From Gordionus sp. m RMFG-2023 (lineage: Eukaryota > Nematomorpha > Gordioida > Chordodea > Parachordodidae), in contig NC_088777.1 of NCBI RefSeq assembly GCF_954871325.1, positions 6,053,366 to 6,117,365 of the forward strand: DNA of 64,000 nucleotides, given 5' to 3'. The notes beneath the pieces are model-generated. The model ran no database searches and had not been told where the DNA came from. It saw only the letters and a program-made list of their open reading frames with translations. Positions 22,745 to 32,559 of the stretch are shown one piece after another (the stretch's first letter is position 1; every line of letters begins with the position of its first letter). The translations under genes and the position numbers were made by a program.

Positions 22745-23462
22745 GTAAATCCATGACTAGTAGCTAGTGTTGTGCGGCGATATCTTCTCCTGGGATGATG
22801 TTGCAGTTTATTACATCTTTTAATCTTCTGCGAGAGATAAGAATGTAATCTATCTGGGTTTTCCTTGCACCACTTTCATGTGTTATTAAATGACTGTCCT
22901 TTTTCCTATAGTAGGTGTTGGTTAAGGCAAGGTCGAAGGCTTGCGCAAATTTTAGTACGTACTCTCCTTTATATTTTCTTTCTCCATATCCAAAACTACC
23001 ATGATGCTATTTGTAGCTATCTCTTGCTTTCCTCACATGCGCATTTAAGTGACCACCAAAGACTAGATTAGCAAGCTTGAATATCAGGACGCTTAAAGGT
23101 AAGACGAGAGAGTTGGCATCAATGTTGTACAAGAGAAAATTTGATATAGCGTGCATACAAGAGACGAAATGGAAAGGACAGAAGACTTTGATGATTGAAG
23201 ATGGGTATAAATTGTACTAAAATGGAAATGTTAGCAAAAGAAACGGTATCGGCATCACTCTCAGTCAAGATCTAACATCCTCAGTAGTAGAAGTCAAAAA
23301 TCTTTGATAGACTAATGAAGATAAAACTCTGCATTGGTCAATCAATACTACACATCCTATCAGTATATGTTCCTCAAACGGGTTGCAAGGAAGAAGTGAA
23401 AGATGACTTTAGAGCTATCCTTGATGAAGCTGTAATGGAAATCCCTAAAGATGACCGGTATT
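22745..23462 (-). mobile_element. RTE-type LINE fragment with 5' inversion (twin priming)
   Basis: Two halves of an APE-type endonuclease are joined head to head at about 23070. The plus half (23070-23462) reads L-N-I-R-T-L-K-G-K-T-R-E-L, I-A-C-I-Q-E-T-K-W and the late V-P-Q-T-G-C-K-E-E-V-K-D-D-F, in more than one frame. The minus half, read from 23069 to 22745, continues with V-F-G-G-H-L-N-A-H-V, F-D-L-A-L-T-N-T, A-R-K-T-Q-I-D-Y-I-L-I-S and I-P-G-E-D-I-A-A-Q-H. Together they follow the order of the RTE/BovB endonuclease. This geometry is the known product of twin priming during LINE insertion. The reverse transcriptase part is absent, so the copy is dead. Confidence 0.75.
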
Positions 23463-23469
23463 AATAAAT

Positions 23470-24360
23470 AACTAATTAATAAATTTGGATCTTTGGATAT
23501 TGAAAGAAAAAATTAATACAGTTTTGGAATGGAATAGGATATCAAAATTTGGATTAGAAAATATTTTATTGAATATATTTCAAGGGAAAAATGATAAAAA
23601 AAATATTGAAGCACCATAAAAAATCTGTAAAAGAGTTAGATGTTAAAAACTCGGGAAAAATGATGAAAAATATAATTTTAGTGAATATGGTAAATAATAA
23701 TCAAGAAATTTGTGATAAAGGAGAAAATAAATTTTTGGAAAATAAAATACTAAAAGGTGGTGAAATTAAAAATATATTTAATAATTCTAAGGAAATTCAG
23801 AAAAATAAAGAAATTATGAGTGATAAAATGGGTCAGGAAAAACTTGATATTTTGGATAAGAAAATTGACATAAGTATAATACCTAATATTGAAATTGAAA
23901 AAAATATTGATTTGAAAATTAATAATATTTCAATTGATTTGGAAATTGATTATATTTTGGAAAGTCAAGAAATTGAAAAAATATTGACTTGGAAATTCAT
24001 AATATTTCGGTTGATCTGAAAGTTGATAATATTTTGGGAATTGATGATGAAAATTTTAATTTTGAAATAGATAATGAAATAATTTCAGGGAAATCGAAGA
24101 TGATGAATAATTATATAAAATGTGATAAAATTTATAAAGATTCAAATTTGGAGAGGGAAAAATTACCTGTATCGGAAAATTTTCCGGTGAAATTGGTGAG
24201 AAAAAAAATAAAAAATGAAAGTGTGGTAGAAGGAGGATTTAGTTCTATTAATGATTGATATGATTGATTTAAGAAATAAGTATAAAAATTTATTTGAGGA
24301 AAAATTGAGTTGTTTCATAGATTATAAGGTAGATATTTATTTAAAAGAGAGTGGAAGATA
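23470..24360 (+). other. Lys/Ile/Asn-rich coding-like region, perhaps retroelement-derived (fossil)
   Basis: A nearly 900-bp stretch has long overlapping plus-strand frames of highly charged, Lys-, Glu- and Asn-rich character (142 codons at 23591-24019 and 89 at 23989-24258), with preceding and following coding-like stretches. A short piece near 24270-24345 loosely resembles the linker before reverse transcriptase in Ty3/Gypsy elements. No polymerase motif, LTR or conserved domain is visible. It may be an old retroelement or a decayed low-complexity gene. Confidence 0.3.
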
Positions 24361-26239
24361 ATAAAGGGGTCAAAAAGCATTGAAAATAATTGAGAACAAG
24401 AAAGGGTATGAAGACGTAGTAAAAAAGAAGGAATTAAAGGAAAAATTTAAGAATATATATGAGAATAGTAAACTAATTATCTGAGGGAATTATAGAATTA
24501 TATAATATATTTTTTGAGGGGTAAAATGCTTATGGATCGCTTAGTCCAATTGTAAAATGTTAGATGTAATTCTTGAAAATAATGTATTAAATATTAATAT
24601 TGTAAAATTTGATTAATGTTATTATTAATGTTGTTAATGAGATAATTGTAAAAATTAGATGTACACGTGCAGTTGTTTTATTTTTATTAAAAAATGTTAT
24701 AGTAATAAAATCATGAAGTAAAATATGTGGATGGTATTAGAAAGGTCATTGTATTAAAGTTTAACTTGTTTTAATTTTTTTTATTTATATTGGTAAAAGA
24801 AGATGGGAAAATAAAATATTTATATGAGTTGGGATTGTAATAAGTTTGTTAATATAAAATTATTGGTTATAAAAAGTAATTAATTATTAAAGAATTAAGA
24901 AGTAAAAATAGAATATTATAAAAAATTGTTAGCGGTATTGAGAAGAGAAGAAATAAATTGCGAAAAGACTGGTAGTAAAATAGGGAAATAATTGAAAATA
25001 TAAGGGTAAGAATAAAGAAATAATATAATGAAATGTTGTTGTTTTGTGTAATTCATTATGTAAAAAAAAGGGGTATTTTGAATATGTTGTTAAAGTGTTT
25101 AAGTTCTTGTTATAAAAAAAGAGTAATAATTGTATCTGATCTGGGATAATGTTAAAAGGAATGAAGAGTGATTACATTTTAGATGCAATTTTAAAAAAAT
25201 ATGTAATAATACCAAGCTTAAAATAGTATGATCAGGATTTACCAATGATGCCATAGATCAATCAAGCTATGATTAATAAACCAGGATAATTTTTGATAAC
25301 AATCAAAACAATAGTTTAATCAAATATCAAATCGTATACGTCAGAAATGAACGATACAATAATATCAATAAATATCAATGATATGAAGTTTCGCTAACGT
25401 CGATATAAGAGAACATCAACGATATGAAGTTTCGCTCCGTCGATACCAAGAGAATTTCAATATTGCGAAGTTTTGATTCAAAGGAATCTAAAAAAATTTT
25501 TTTAAATTATAGTTATGACAGTAAAATGTGGCATGTATTACCTTGAAAGGGGGTACATATTGTATTATATAAAATATTTATTTATTATATAAAAAATAAT
25601 TGATAAAAAAAAATAATATTAAAAAGAAATATATTATATTTTGTTAAAAATCGGCGATTATTATTATTTTATGTTATAAGATGTGAAGATAAAAAGAAAT
25701 AAAAAAAAATATTTAAGAGTGTGAAAAAATCAATTCTCAAAATTCTATAATTTAGAGCTTCTTTCTTTCTTGCACCATTCGTAATTTTTGTTAAACCAGT
25801 CCCAGGTAAAGGTAACTTGCTATGAAATAGCATCAAATAAAATATTGACTTAAGGTAGTAAACGATTTCGATTAATATGTTGGCTTACCAAAATTGTTGT
25901 TATAGATTATAGTGGTTGTGATGTTGCTTGACATTTGTTCAGCTTAAAATAGAAATTATTAGATGATCTTTATAATTCTAAAATATTCACCGCTGTTTTA
26001 AATAACTGATTATATTAAAAAAATAATATTGTGATTGAACTTTAATAAATAAAATAGTTATAATTGATGTACAATTTAAACATGATACGTAATATATTAT
26101 ACACAAACTCACATGAAAATGATAAAATAAAAATGAATTAATGGATAAGAGTAAAACATAATAGAAAGAAATTTACAAACTAGACATATTTTTTAAATAA
26201 ATATTTTAAATTTATTTTACAATAATCAATTACAAAAAT
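24361..26239. other. A+T-rich stretch with a small tandem repeat
   Basis: No gene was recognised. At about 25368-25465 an approximately 48-bp unit is repeated: ATCAA(T/C)GATATGAAGTTTCG followed by CT...CGTCGATA, with a third degenerate trace after it. The remainder is poly-A and poly-T-rich. Confidence 0.45.
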
Positions 26240-26394
26240 TTTCACTATATTTGGATGAGATGGTGAGGGGGTGGGGGGTGCGAAAATATTTTTGGAGTCC
26301 AAAGATTTTTTCTAGGGGCCAGGTTTATGGACCAAATATTTTTAGGGAAGGGAGGAGGCTGTCCCCTTAAAGACCCAATGTGGCTGCGGCTCTG
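26240..26394. repeat. Right terminal region of the 11.76-kb block
   Basis: This is a G-rich patch unlike its surroundings (GGTGAGGGGGTGGGGGGTGC, AGGGGCCAGG, GGGAAGGGAGGAGG). It ends in CGGCTCTG, the inverted match to the left end AAGAGCCG at 14637. A GGGGCC motif also occurs close to the left end (about 14680). Confidence 0.6.
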
Positions 26395-26402
26395 TTTTTA
26401 CA

Positions 26403-27250
26403 TGATGTCATTCTTATTATTTTTAGATCAAAAAGTTATATATTAATAAATAAAACCGTAAATAATTATTTTTGTAACCACTACAATCAGCAAATTATTT
26501 AAATTTGGAAAGTATAAAATTGATAATATCTTTTATTTTAATAAGATGCCAATATCATTTATTGTTAGTACAAAAAGTTGATAATTAAATAATTTCACCA
26601 TAAAACAAATTTTAGTAAACACTCCAATCAGCGAAACTCAACCTCCAGGTTTATTTATATTTATTTTAATTATAAAACGTTATTTAAAATTGATTAAATA
26701 GTTAAAAAATATTAATCAAAATCGGCCATATGATGTTATTTTTATATGATGTCATTCTCTTTATTTATAGATCAAAGAGTTACATATTAATATATAAAAC
26801 CGTAAATAATAATTTTAGTAACCGCTACAATCAGCAAAACTCAACCCCTAGGTTTATATGCTTATTTATAAATTTTGAAACTTTTTTACAATTGATTAAT
26901 ATAAATTATAATTATTCAAAGCATATATAATATTATTTTCACATATCAAAAAGTTTAATTTTTATTCTATTTTTAATAATCATATAATAAATAAATATTT
27001 TTAAGTAACCACTACAATCAGAGCTCCAATCCCAGGTTAATTTATATTAAAATTTATTAACTTTTGTAAAATTTATTTAGTAATTATAAAACATATTTAT
27101 TCAAGATCGTCCATATCATTTTATTTTTATATCATGCCAATATTATTTAGTGTTAAATCAAAAATGTTGATAACTAAATAATTCCATAAATTATATAATC
27201 ACTATATTAAATCACAAACATTAATTTTAGTAACCACTACAATCAGCGAC
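26403..27250. repeat. Degenerate repeat array, right part
   Basis: It continues the array of 10800-14636. Copies of GTAACC(A/G)CTACAATCAGC occur at about 26476, 26613 (GTAAACACTCC variant), 26818, 27005 and 27232, 137-227 bp apart. Each is followed by a CCAGGTTTAT-like block except the last, which runs into LINE sequence. The short frame at 26730-26930 is incidental. Confidence 0.7.
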
Positions 27251-27254
27251 ACTC

Positions 27255-28640
27255 AAGACCCAAAACTTGATTGCAACTCAATAAATTCTGTATCTTTTGG
27301 AAATGATCCTATAGCTCTGCTTAGATAGATCCTGTAGCCATTCATAGTCGAACATCTTTATAACAATTGAACTAAGGAGTTAATCTGTCATTGGAGTGTG
27401 ACACGATAGCTGCATCCCATTCTTGTGAACCTTTGTAGAATAATTTGTCAACACAGTTAAACCTGTTTGATGAAATTCAAAATATGTTCATGGTTAGTAT
27501 ATACAATTAATAGAGGTATAGGAGAGCATAGCCCAAATCCTTCAGATTTTGTGGGAGGAGTATAACTATGTTTTCTGACAACATTATAGATTGAAAATAT
27601 CCTATAAATTTGGTAAATTTCAGGATGTAGAAATGCCTCTGTGAATCTGAATTGGTAAAAAATTTTGGGAATGCTTAGGAAGTTTTTAATAATATCATAG
27701 ATCTAATGTGAGGGGCCATATTATAAGGATATTTGCTATAATGTTAGAATAATTTTCTAAAAATGTTTATATACTGGCTTAACCGCATATTGATGACACA
27801 AGAACACATATTTCGTCTCTGGTGATAGGAGTAAATAGAACTATGTTTGAAGAAAAATATTCTATTCTTGAAATAAATTTATATTTTTAATAAATTTATT
27901 ATAAATTTGTTTGAAAACTAAGTATGATAATGTCAAGGGTTTTAATTATTTCGCTTATAGAGTCTGACACTGAAGCATCATCTTTCTACCAAATATTCAG
28001 ATTTAGGTTACAATGAATTAGAATATTATTAATAATTTTATTTATGGATAAATAGAACAAGGGGGGGGGCTATAGGTTTACCTTGCTGGTGTCCTTGCAT
28101 TGACAAAATCTTTGTTTTCGGTTATTGATGGTGTTCCATAGCTAGATTGTATGTAATTATTGAATTCTAGATATTTTTTGGAAAAACTCTAGATTATAAT
28201 TTGCGGTTTAATGAGTTGAAATGATCTGAAAGTCTCCAGATTAATTTTAGCAAAATAGCTTTCGATTTTGCATTCATCTTTCATATTCGGATTTTAATTA
28301 GGTGTGAAAATATCAGATAAGGAATCTCTTATTAGTTTTCGAATTATAAAATATTCTTCTGAATAAAATACTTATAGCGATTGTCCCAAAACCCTTATTT
28401 AGTTTTTGAAGTGCTATTAGTAGTGCAACAAAGACTAGATCTATTAAATTATGTACCAACCTATTGACAATGTGATTATTAAGTTTAGTTATTACTTTCA
28501 ATATAATGTAAAAGCTGGCATTATCTAAATTTATTAGATCTAGATATGGGCCTAAATATATTTAAACCTTCAGATAAGTCTATTGAGAATGTTTATTTTT
28601 TTTGTAACCTCTTCCTGGGTAAATACTACCTGCAATTCTC
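27255..28640 (-). mobile_element. LINE reverse transcriptase remnant
   Basis: Minus-strand pieces in several frames match a LINE reverse transcriptase. V-A-L-L-I-A-L-Q-K-L-N-K-G-F-G-T-I-A-I sits at 28313-28501 (family: L-I-A-L-x-K-x-x-G-x-x-R-P-I-A). I-L-S-M-Q-G-H-Q-Q-G-K-P-I-A-P lies near 28075-28130 (family: G-V-Q-Q-G-D-P-L-G-P-L-L-F). Upstream helical sequence extends to about 28640. The Asp of Q-G-D-P is Lys here, and the Y-x-D-D box was not found. This motif style belongs to the same LINE type as the C-terminal fragments at 4508 and 43736. It is heavily decayed. Confidence 0.7.
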
Positions 28641-28689
28641 TCATCATTGAAAATAAAGTGGTAATTTTTTTATATATATTTCATAAAAT

Positions 28690-29090
28690 AAATATTTTAA
28701 TATTCTTCGTAAATTTTTGATTTATTTGAATTATTTTTTTAGATGAATCATTGATTTTTTCTTATTATTTACTTTACTTATACATTTATATTAGTATGAA
28801 TTTTTATTATATAAAAAAAAGGTTTTTAAATAATCATCTTATAATGAAATTTCTCTATTTCTCTATTTCTCCATTTTATAATTTTTTTTATAAATGTTGT
28901 TTTGTTTATTTTAAAAATGGAAGCCAAAAATAAACAAGTCCCTGACTCATGTTATAAAATTCACATTTTCATTGGTTGTTCATATTTCTATTTCCATTTA
29001 TACTTATGAACAAACAAACAATCATCGAAAATTATTTAAAATCATAATTTCGAATTAGGCCATATATATTTTTTCCTATTTTAGCTTTCA
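28690..29090 (+). repeat. Third, partial copy of the 0.8-kb inverted-repeat family
   Basis: It matches the outer half of the right arm (about 22330-22720). Shared blocks are GAATCATTGATT/AAATCATTAATT, ATTTACTTTACTTA, CAAGTCC(C/T)TGACTCAT and AAATTATTT(A/G)AAA. It is more diverged than the two arms are from one another. The 60-codon frame at 28751-28933 is incidental. Confidence 0.65.
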
Positions 29091-29154
29091 ATATTTTATG
29101 TTTACAATATTACTACCCATTAAGGTAGAGTGTTTGACCTGCCTTAGATAGATC

Positions 29155-30948
29155 CAGGGGCATCGCTAGCCTTTACAATCTCAGGGGGCTCAACTAAAAA
29201 ATTTTTATAGGGGGCGAAGCCCCCTAATTTCCCAATTTGTTGGCCTTCGGCTCGCTTTTGCCCGGTCTTCGGCCGGGTTTTATATTAATATATTATACTT
29301 TTTTAAAATTAGTTAACTCTGAACAATTATTCTGATTTTCATATTTTGTCATTTATTATATTATGCATACAAAATAAAGTGGCATATAAAAAACCACTTA
29401 ATGCAATAATATAATTCTTAGCAACTTACATTGACAAAAGGTTATCAAACTAGTATAACTCTCTGTTACCATTTTAGACAATGCTTTATACAATAAACGA
29501 ATAAGGAAAGAATTTTATAGGCTTCTACCAAATGAACAATTTTTAAAGAAAAGAGTATTAACGACCAGTCCAAATCATGAAACTATATGGTGGTTAGAGC
29601 TGCCTGGAAACTAGATAAGTAATCGAGAAAATTATCGTGAGATATTAAATTTCTAAAAGATTATCTTCCATTTTAACTGATATATAAACGACTACACAGT
29701 TGACCATTATTGTTTTGCAATCATATTCTCTCAGCCGTTGTTTTAATAACCTTAAATTACATAGCAACACAAATAATATACACTGGTTAATTTGCAGTAA
29801 TAGCTATGACACTCACTATGTAAACTTATATCAATTTTTTATGTAGGATAAATTAATAAAATTAAAACACTAAAAATTTTTGAAAGAAATAATTATGCAA
29901 ATATATTGCAGCCTGGAGTTATTTACACACAGCAATGCCATATTAGAAATGAAACATTTTCTAACTATAAAATAAGGACCAGAATGATATCAAGAAAGCA
30001 ATTAAGATTTTATATTGTCGATATTATATCTTAAAATAATAGTAGTTTGTAATAATATCAAAAATATACTTGTATTAAAAATTTAATTCGAAACAGTTTT
30101 TCGAAAAAGAAAAAAATAGATAAGAGAATATAAGAATCAAATTTATTATATCTATTGCAGGATGAATAATAAAATGTTTAATTTTTAAAATAATTTATAA
30201 CTAAATAGATGGCGTTAAATACTGGAATGCCTATTGTTACTATATTTATTATCAAAACCATTTATTAGTAAAATTTATTATAATATTAACTGTAATATAT
30301 TATATAGTTGTCAAATACGTCTATAAAAGTGACATTTTATCTAATATTTTATAATCAACTGTATATAATAGAGGATTATAAACTATATCTCTATTTATTT
30401 ACTTTTTATAAAGTAATATCTTATACTTATTTGGATCTTGAAAATATTTTTAGGAATAGATATGATAATTAAATTTAAAAATAAATATACAGTTGATTAG
30501 TCATTTTGAACTCGGAATTTTGAAATAATATATGATTATATTTATTTAATTAGGGTTATAATTTAAATAATAAAAGTCAATTAAACTTCAATTGTTAAAG
30601 CTAAATTAATATTTATTGAGTTATTGATATTATATTTTTAATACAGAATTTGATTGCGAGTTGACATAGTGAAAATATAATTTATATGTAAGTATCTAAT
30701 CTAATAATTAAATAGAATTCATTTAATAAAAATTAAAATAGTCTTATTAATTTCTAAATAATAAATTAAATCTATATATTACTTAATGGAATTATAAAAA
30801 AATCATTCAGGTAGCTATCAAAAAAATTCATTTTTAGTTCAAGGGGATATTAAGGAGCCATTAAAAAAAAAATTTTGCTTCAGGGGGCTCTTCAAATATT
30901 TCAGGGGGCTCGAGCCTCTGCACGCCCCTTCCCCTAGCGACGCCACTG
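29155..30948. mobile_element. Non-autonomous hAT-type element with perfect 8-bp target duplication
   Basis: The left end reads CAGGGGCATCGCTAG and the right end, on the minus strand, CAGTGGCGTCGCTAG (13 of 15 match). GATAGATC flanks both sides (29147-29154 and 30949-30956). Subterminal CAGGGGGCTC motifs occur near both ends, and a G+C-rich hairpin-like patch (GCCCGG..CCGGGC) sits at 29258-29276. The 1.8-kb interior is A+T-rich with no transposase frame, so a related hAT enzyme must have moved it. A short deleted relative is at 38255-38412. Intact ends and duplication suggest a fairly recent insertion. Confidence 0.85.
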
Positions 30949-30956
30949 GATAGATC

Positions 30957-31780
30957 TTTCTATTAGCTATCAATTGCTAAATGAAGATATCTCATAAAGA
31001 CAAAAAATTAAAAATAAATTAAAACAATAAAAATTAAGAAACTATAAAGGCATAGCATTAAGCTGCTGTGACAATGATCAATTATCGTATTTGAATACGA
31101 GTTCGATTTCAACCACGGGTATTGTAGCACCATATCAAAAAATTTGATAAAAAGTACCAAAAAAGTATGAAAATATTGGTATTCACAATGAATATTATTG
31201 GATGTGTTCGAATAAAGAATATTATTCACTAAATATTATTGACATTTATTGTCGATTAATTAATTTATAAAAATTTTGTAATATTTATTTCATGATAAAA
31301 AATTAATAATATACTAAAATATCATTATAAAAATTTCAAATATTTTCGGAATTGAAAATTTCTATAAAATAAGATCCTCAATATTTAAATTTTCATTATA
31401 ATTCATGTATCATCACCCACAAATTTATTTTCATTTAATAAATTATCACATTATCATCTAATAATTTATCTTGCAATATCTTTTATAAAATTTTAAATAT
31501 TAAATATATCTCATAAAATAACTTCATATTGCAGATTCATTCTTTTAAAAAATTATTAAATTGTTTCATATTATTCAAATTTAGTTATTCAATTAATAGT
31601 TCAATTTGTTCATTAATTCCTCAATTCCATTTTTCATAAATCCAATATTTAGGTTATTTAATAAGTTATTTTTTTTTACAAATTATATGTAAATTATAAG
31701 TAATGCAAATAAAGAAAAATTGTTATTGATTCTTCTCATTCTATAAGCGCTTGGTGCTTTTGTGTTTCTAAAACTGAGCT
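30957..31780. other. A+T-rich spacer
   Basis: No gene was recognised. The minus frame at 31008-31229 (73 codons) has no family resemblance and is probably chance. A faint tRNA-like patch near 31050-31130 was judged too weak. Confidence 0.35.
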
Positions 31781-32110
31781 AATCTTCATTCTTATCATGC
31801 CCATCAAACTTGGTAATTTATAAGGTTTCAAAATAAAGTTTTAACATTTTTCGGAGACTTTAACAAAAACAAAATTAACTAAAAATTAAAATAGAAGATA
31901 TATAGTCTCATGTCTGAAATATGGGTAAGCAAAGAATCCAAAAAGAGATGTGACAGATAATAGAATACCAATAAAATCAAAAATCAGGGTTAAATTCACC
32001 AAAATGGTGTTAGCAAAGAGGCCTGAATATCAAAAGAAAAGTTAAGAGTTAAGAAGTGATTTATGATAGATCAAATTTCAATGAGCTCAATGAGTAAAAG
32101 CAAACAATAT
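31781..32110. repeat. Segment B, left part (pairs with 15841-16172)
   Basis: It is a close copy of the left part of segment A. In B the sequence continues directly toward the exon at 32337, whereas in A the inverted-repeat arm and about 2.4 kb of other sequence follow. B is therefore probably nearer the ancestral layout, or has lost that interval. Confidence 0.8.
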
Positions 32111-32336
32111 TTATGATAAATCTAAATAGTGTTAAATTTTCGTAAATTGTCTGAAATTCACAGAATAATTACTTAATACATCTTAAAATGAGGTTTCGAA
32201 ATCAGGTTTTAAAGAATAATAAAAACGAGAGCTTTTTCTAAAATCTACGAAATCCCTATGACACTACATTTATTTATATTTGTACAATTTTTTATTTCAA
32301 TTTTTATATTTTAAATTTTAATCTTTATGTTACAAG

Positions 32337-32550
32337 TGTATCGACACCGTATCCTAGTTCGTTGACTTCAGTTAAGTTAAATAAAAAAAATTCGGTTATT
32401 GAACTTGGAAAACCATCTTTAAATGTTGGTGAATTAGATGATCTGAATAAAACAAATACTCCGCCATTTAGAATTACCTATACACCAACACGTACCGTTT
32501 ATGAACAGTATAATATAGAAACAAACAAAGTTTCTACAACCTCTATAACG
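32337..32550 (+). CDS. Paralogous exon, copy B
   Basis: An exon of 214 nt runs from acceptor ACAAG|T to donor AACG|GTATGC, with 1 nt of a split codon plus 71 codons, the same phases as copy A at 19380-19608. It begins V-S-T-P-Y-P-S-S-L-T-S-V, contains E-L-G-K-P-S-L-N-V-G and P-P-F-R-I-T-Y-T-P-T, and ends V-S-T-T-S-I-T. It is five codons shorter than A in the central part without losing frame. It is hydrophilic, Thr/Ser/Asn-rich and without Cys. Protein-level constraint is inferred from the preserved frame; the product is unknown. Confidence 0.6.
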
Positions 32551-32559
32551 GTATGCATA

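Larger units (their letters stand above)
14637..26394. mobile_element. 11.76-kb block with hAT-like ends and 8-bp target duplication
   Basis: The left end reads AAGAGCCGTAG. The right end, on the minus strand, reads CAGAGCCGCAG, so 9 of 11 bases match. The flanks are ATTTTACA (14629-14636) and TTTTTACA (26395-26402), an 8-bp target duplication with one difference. Joining the outer flanks restores a repeat unit of the surrounding array (compare 26715-26775), so this is a true insertion. Inside are a second hAT remnant, duplicated segment A with candidate exons, a pair of 0.8-kb inverted repeats and a twin-primed LINE. It is either one large gene-bearing hAT-like element or a small hAT later enlarged by nested insertions. 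Confidence 0.6.

Noticed and set aside
22865-23071. Plus-strand 68-codon frame
   Set aside because: It is antisense to the RTE endonuclease half read on the minus strand.
29118-29150. AAGGTAGAGTGTTTGACCTG as the start of a tRNA
   Set aside because: It resembles a D-arm only by short motif; the sequence beyond the hAT insertion (30957 onward) does not complete a tRNA.
31050-31130. tRNA-like or SINE-like patch with a GTTCGATTTCAACC B-box look
   Set aside because: No acceptor stem or cloverleaf could be drawn and the A-box is poor; one weak match is not enough.
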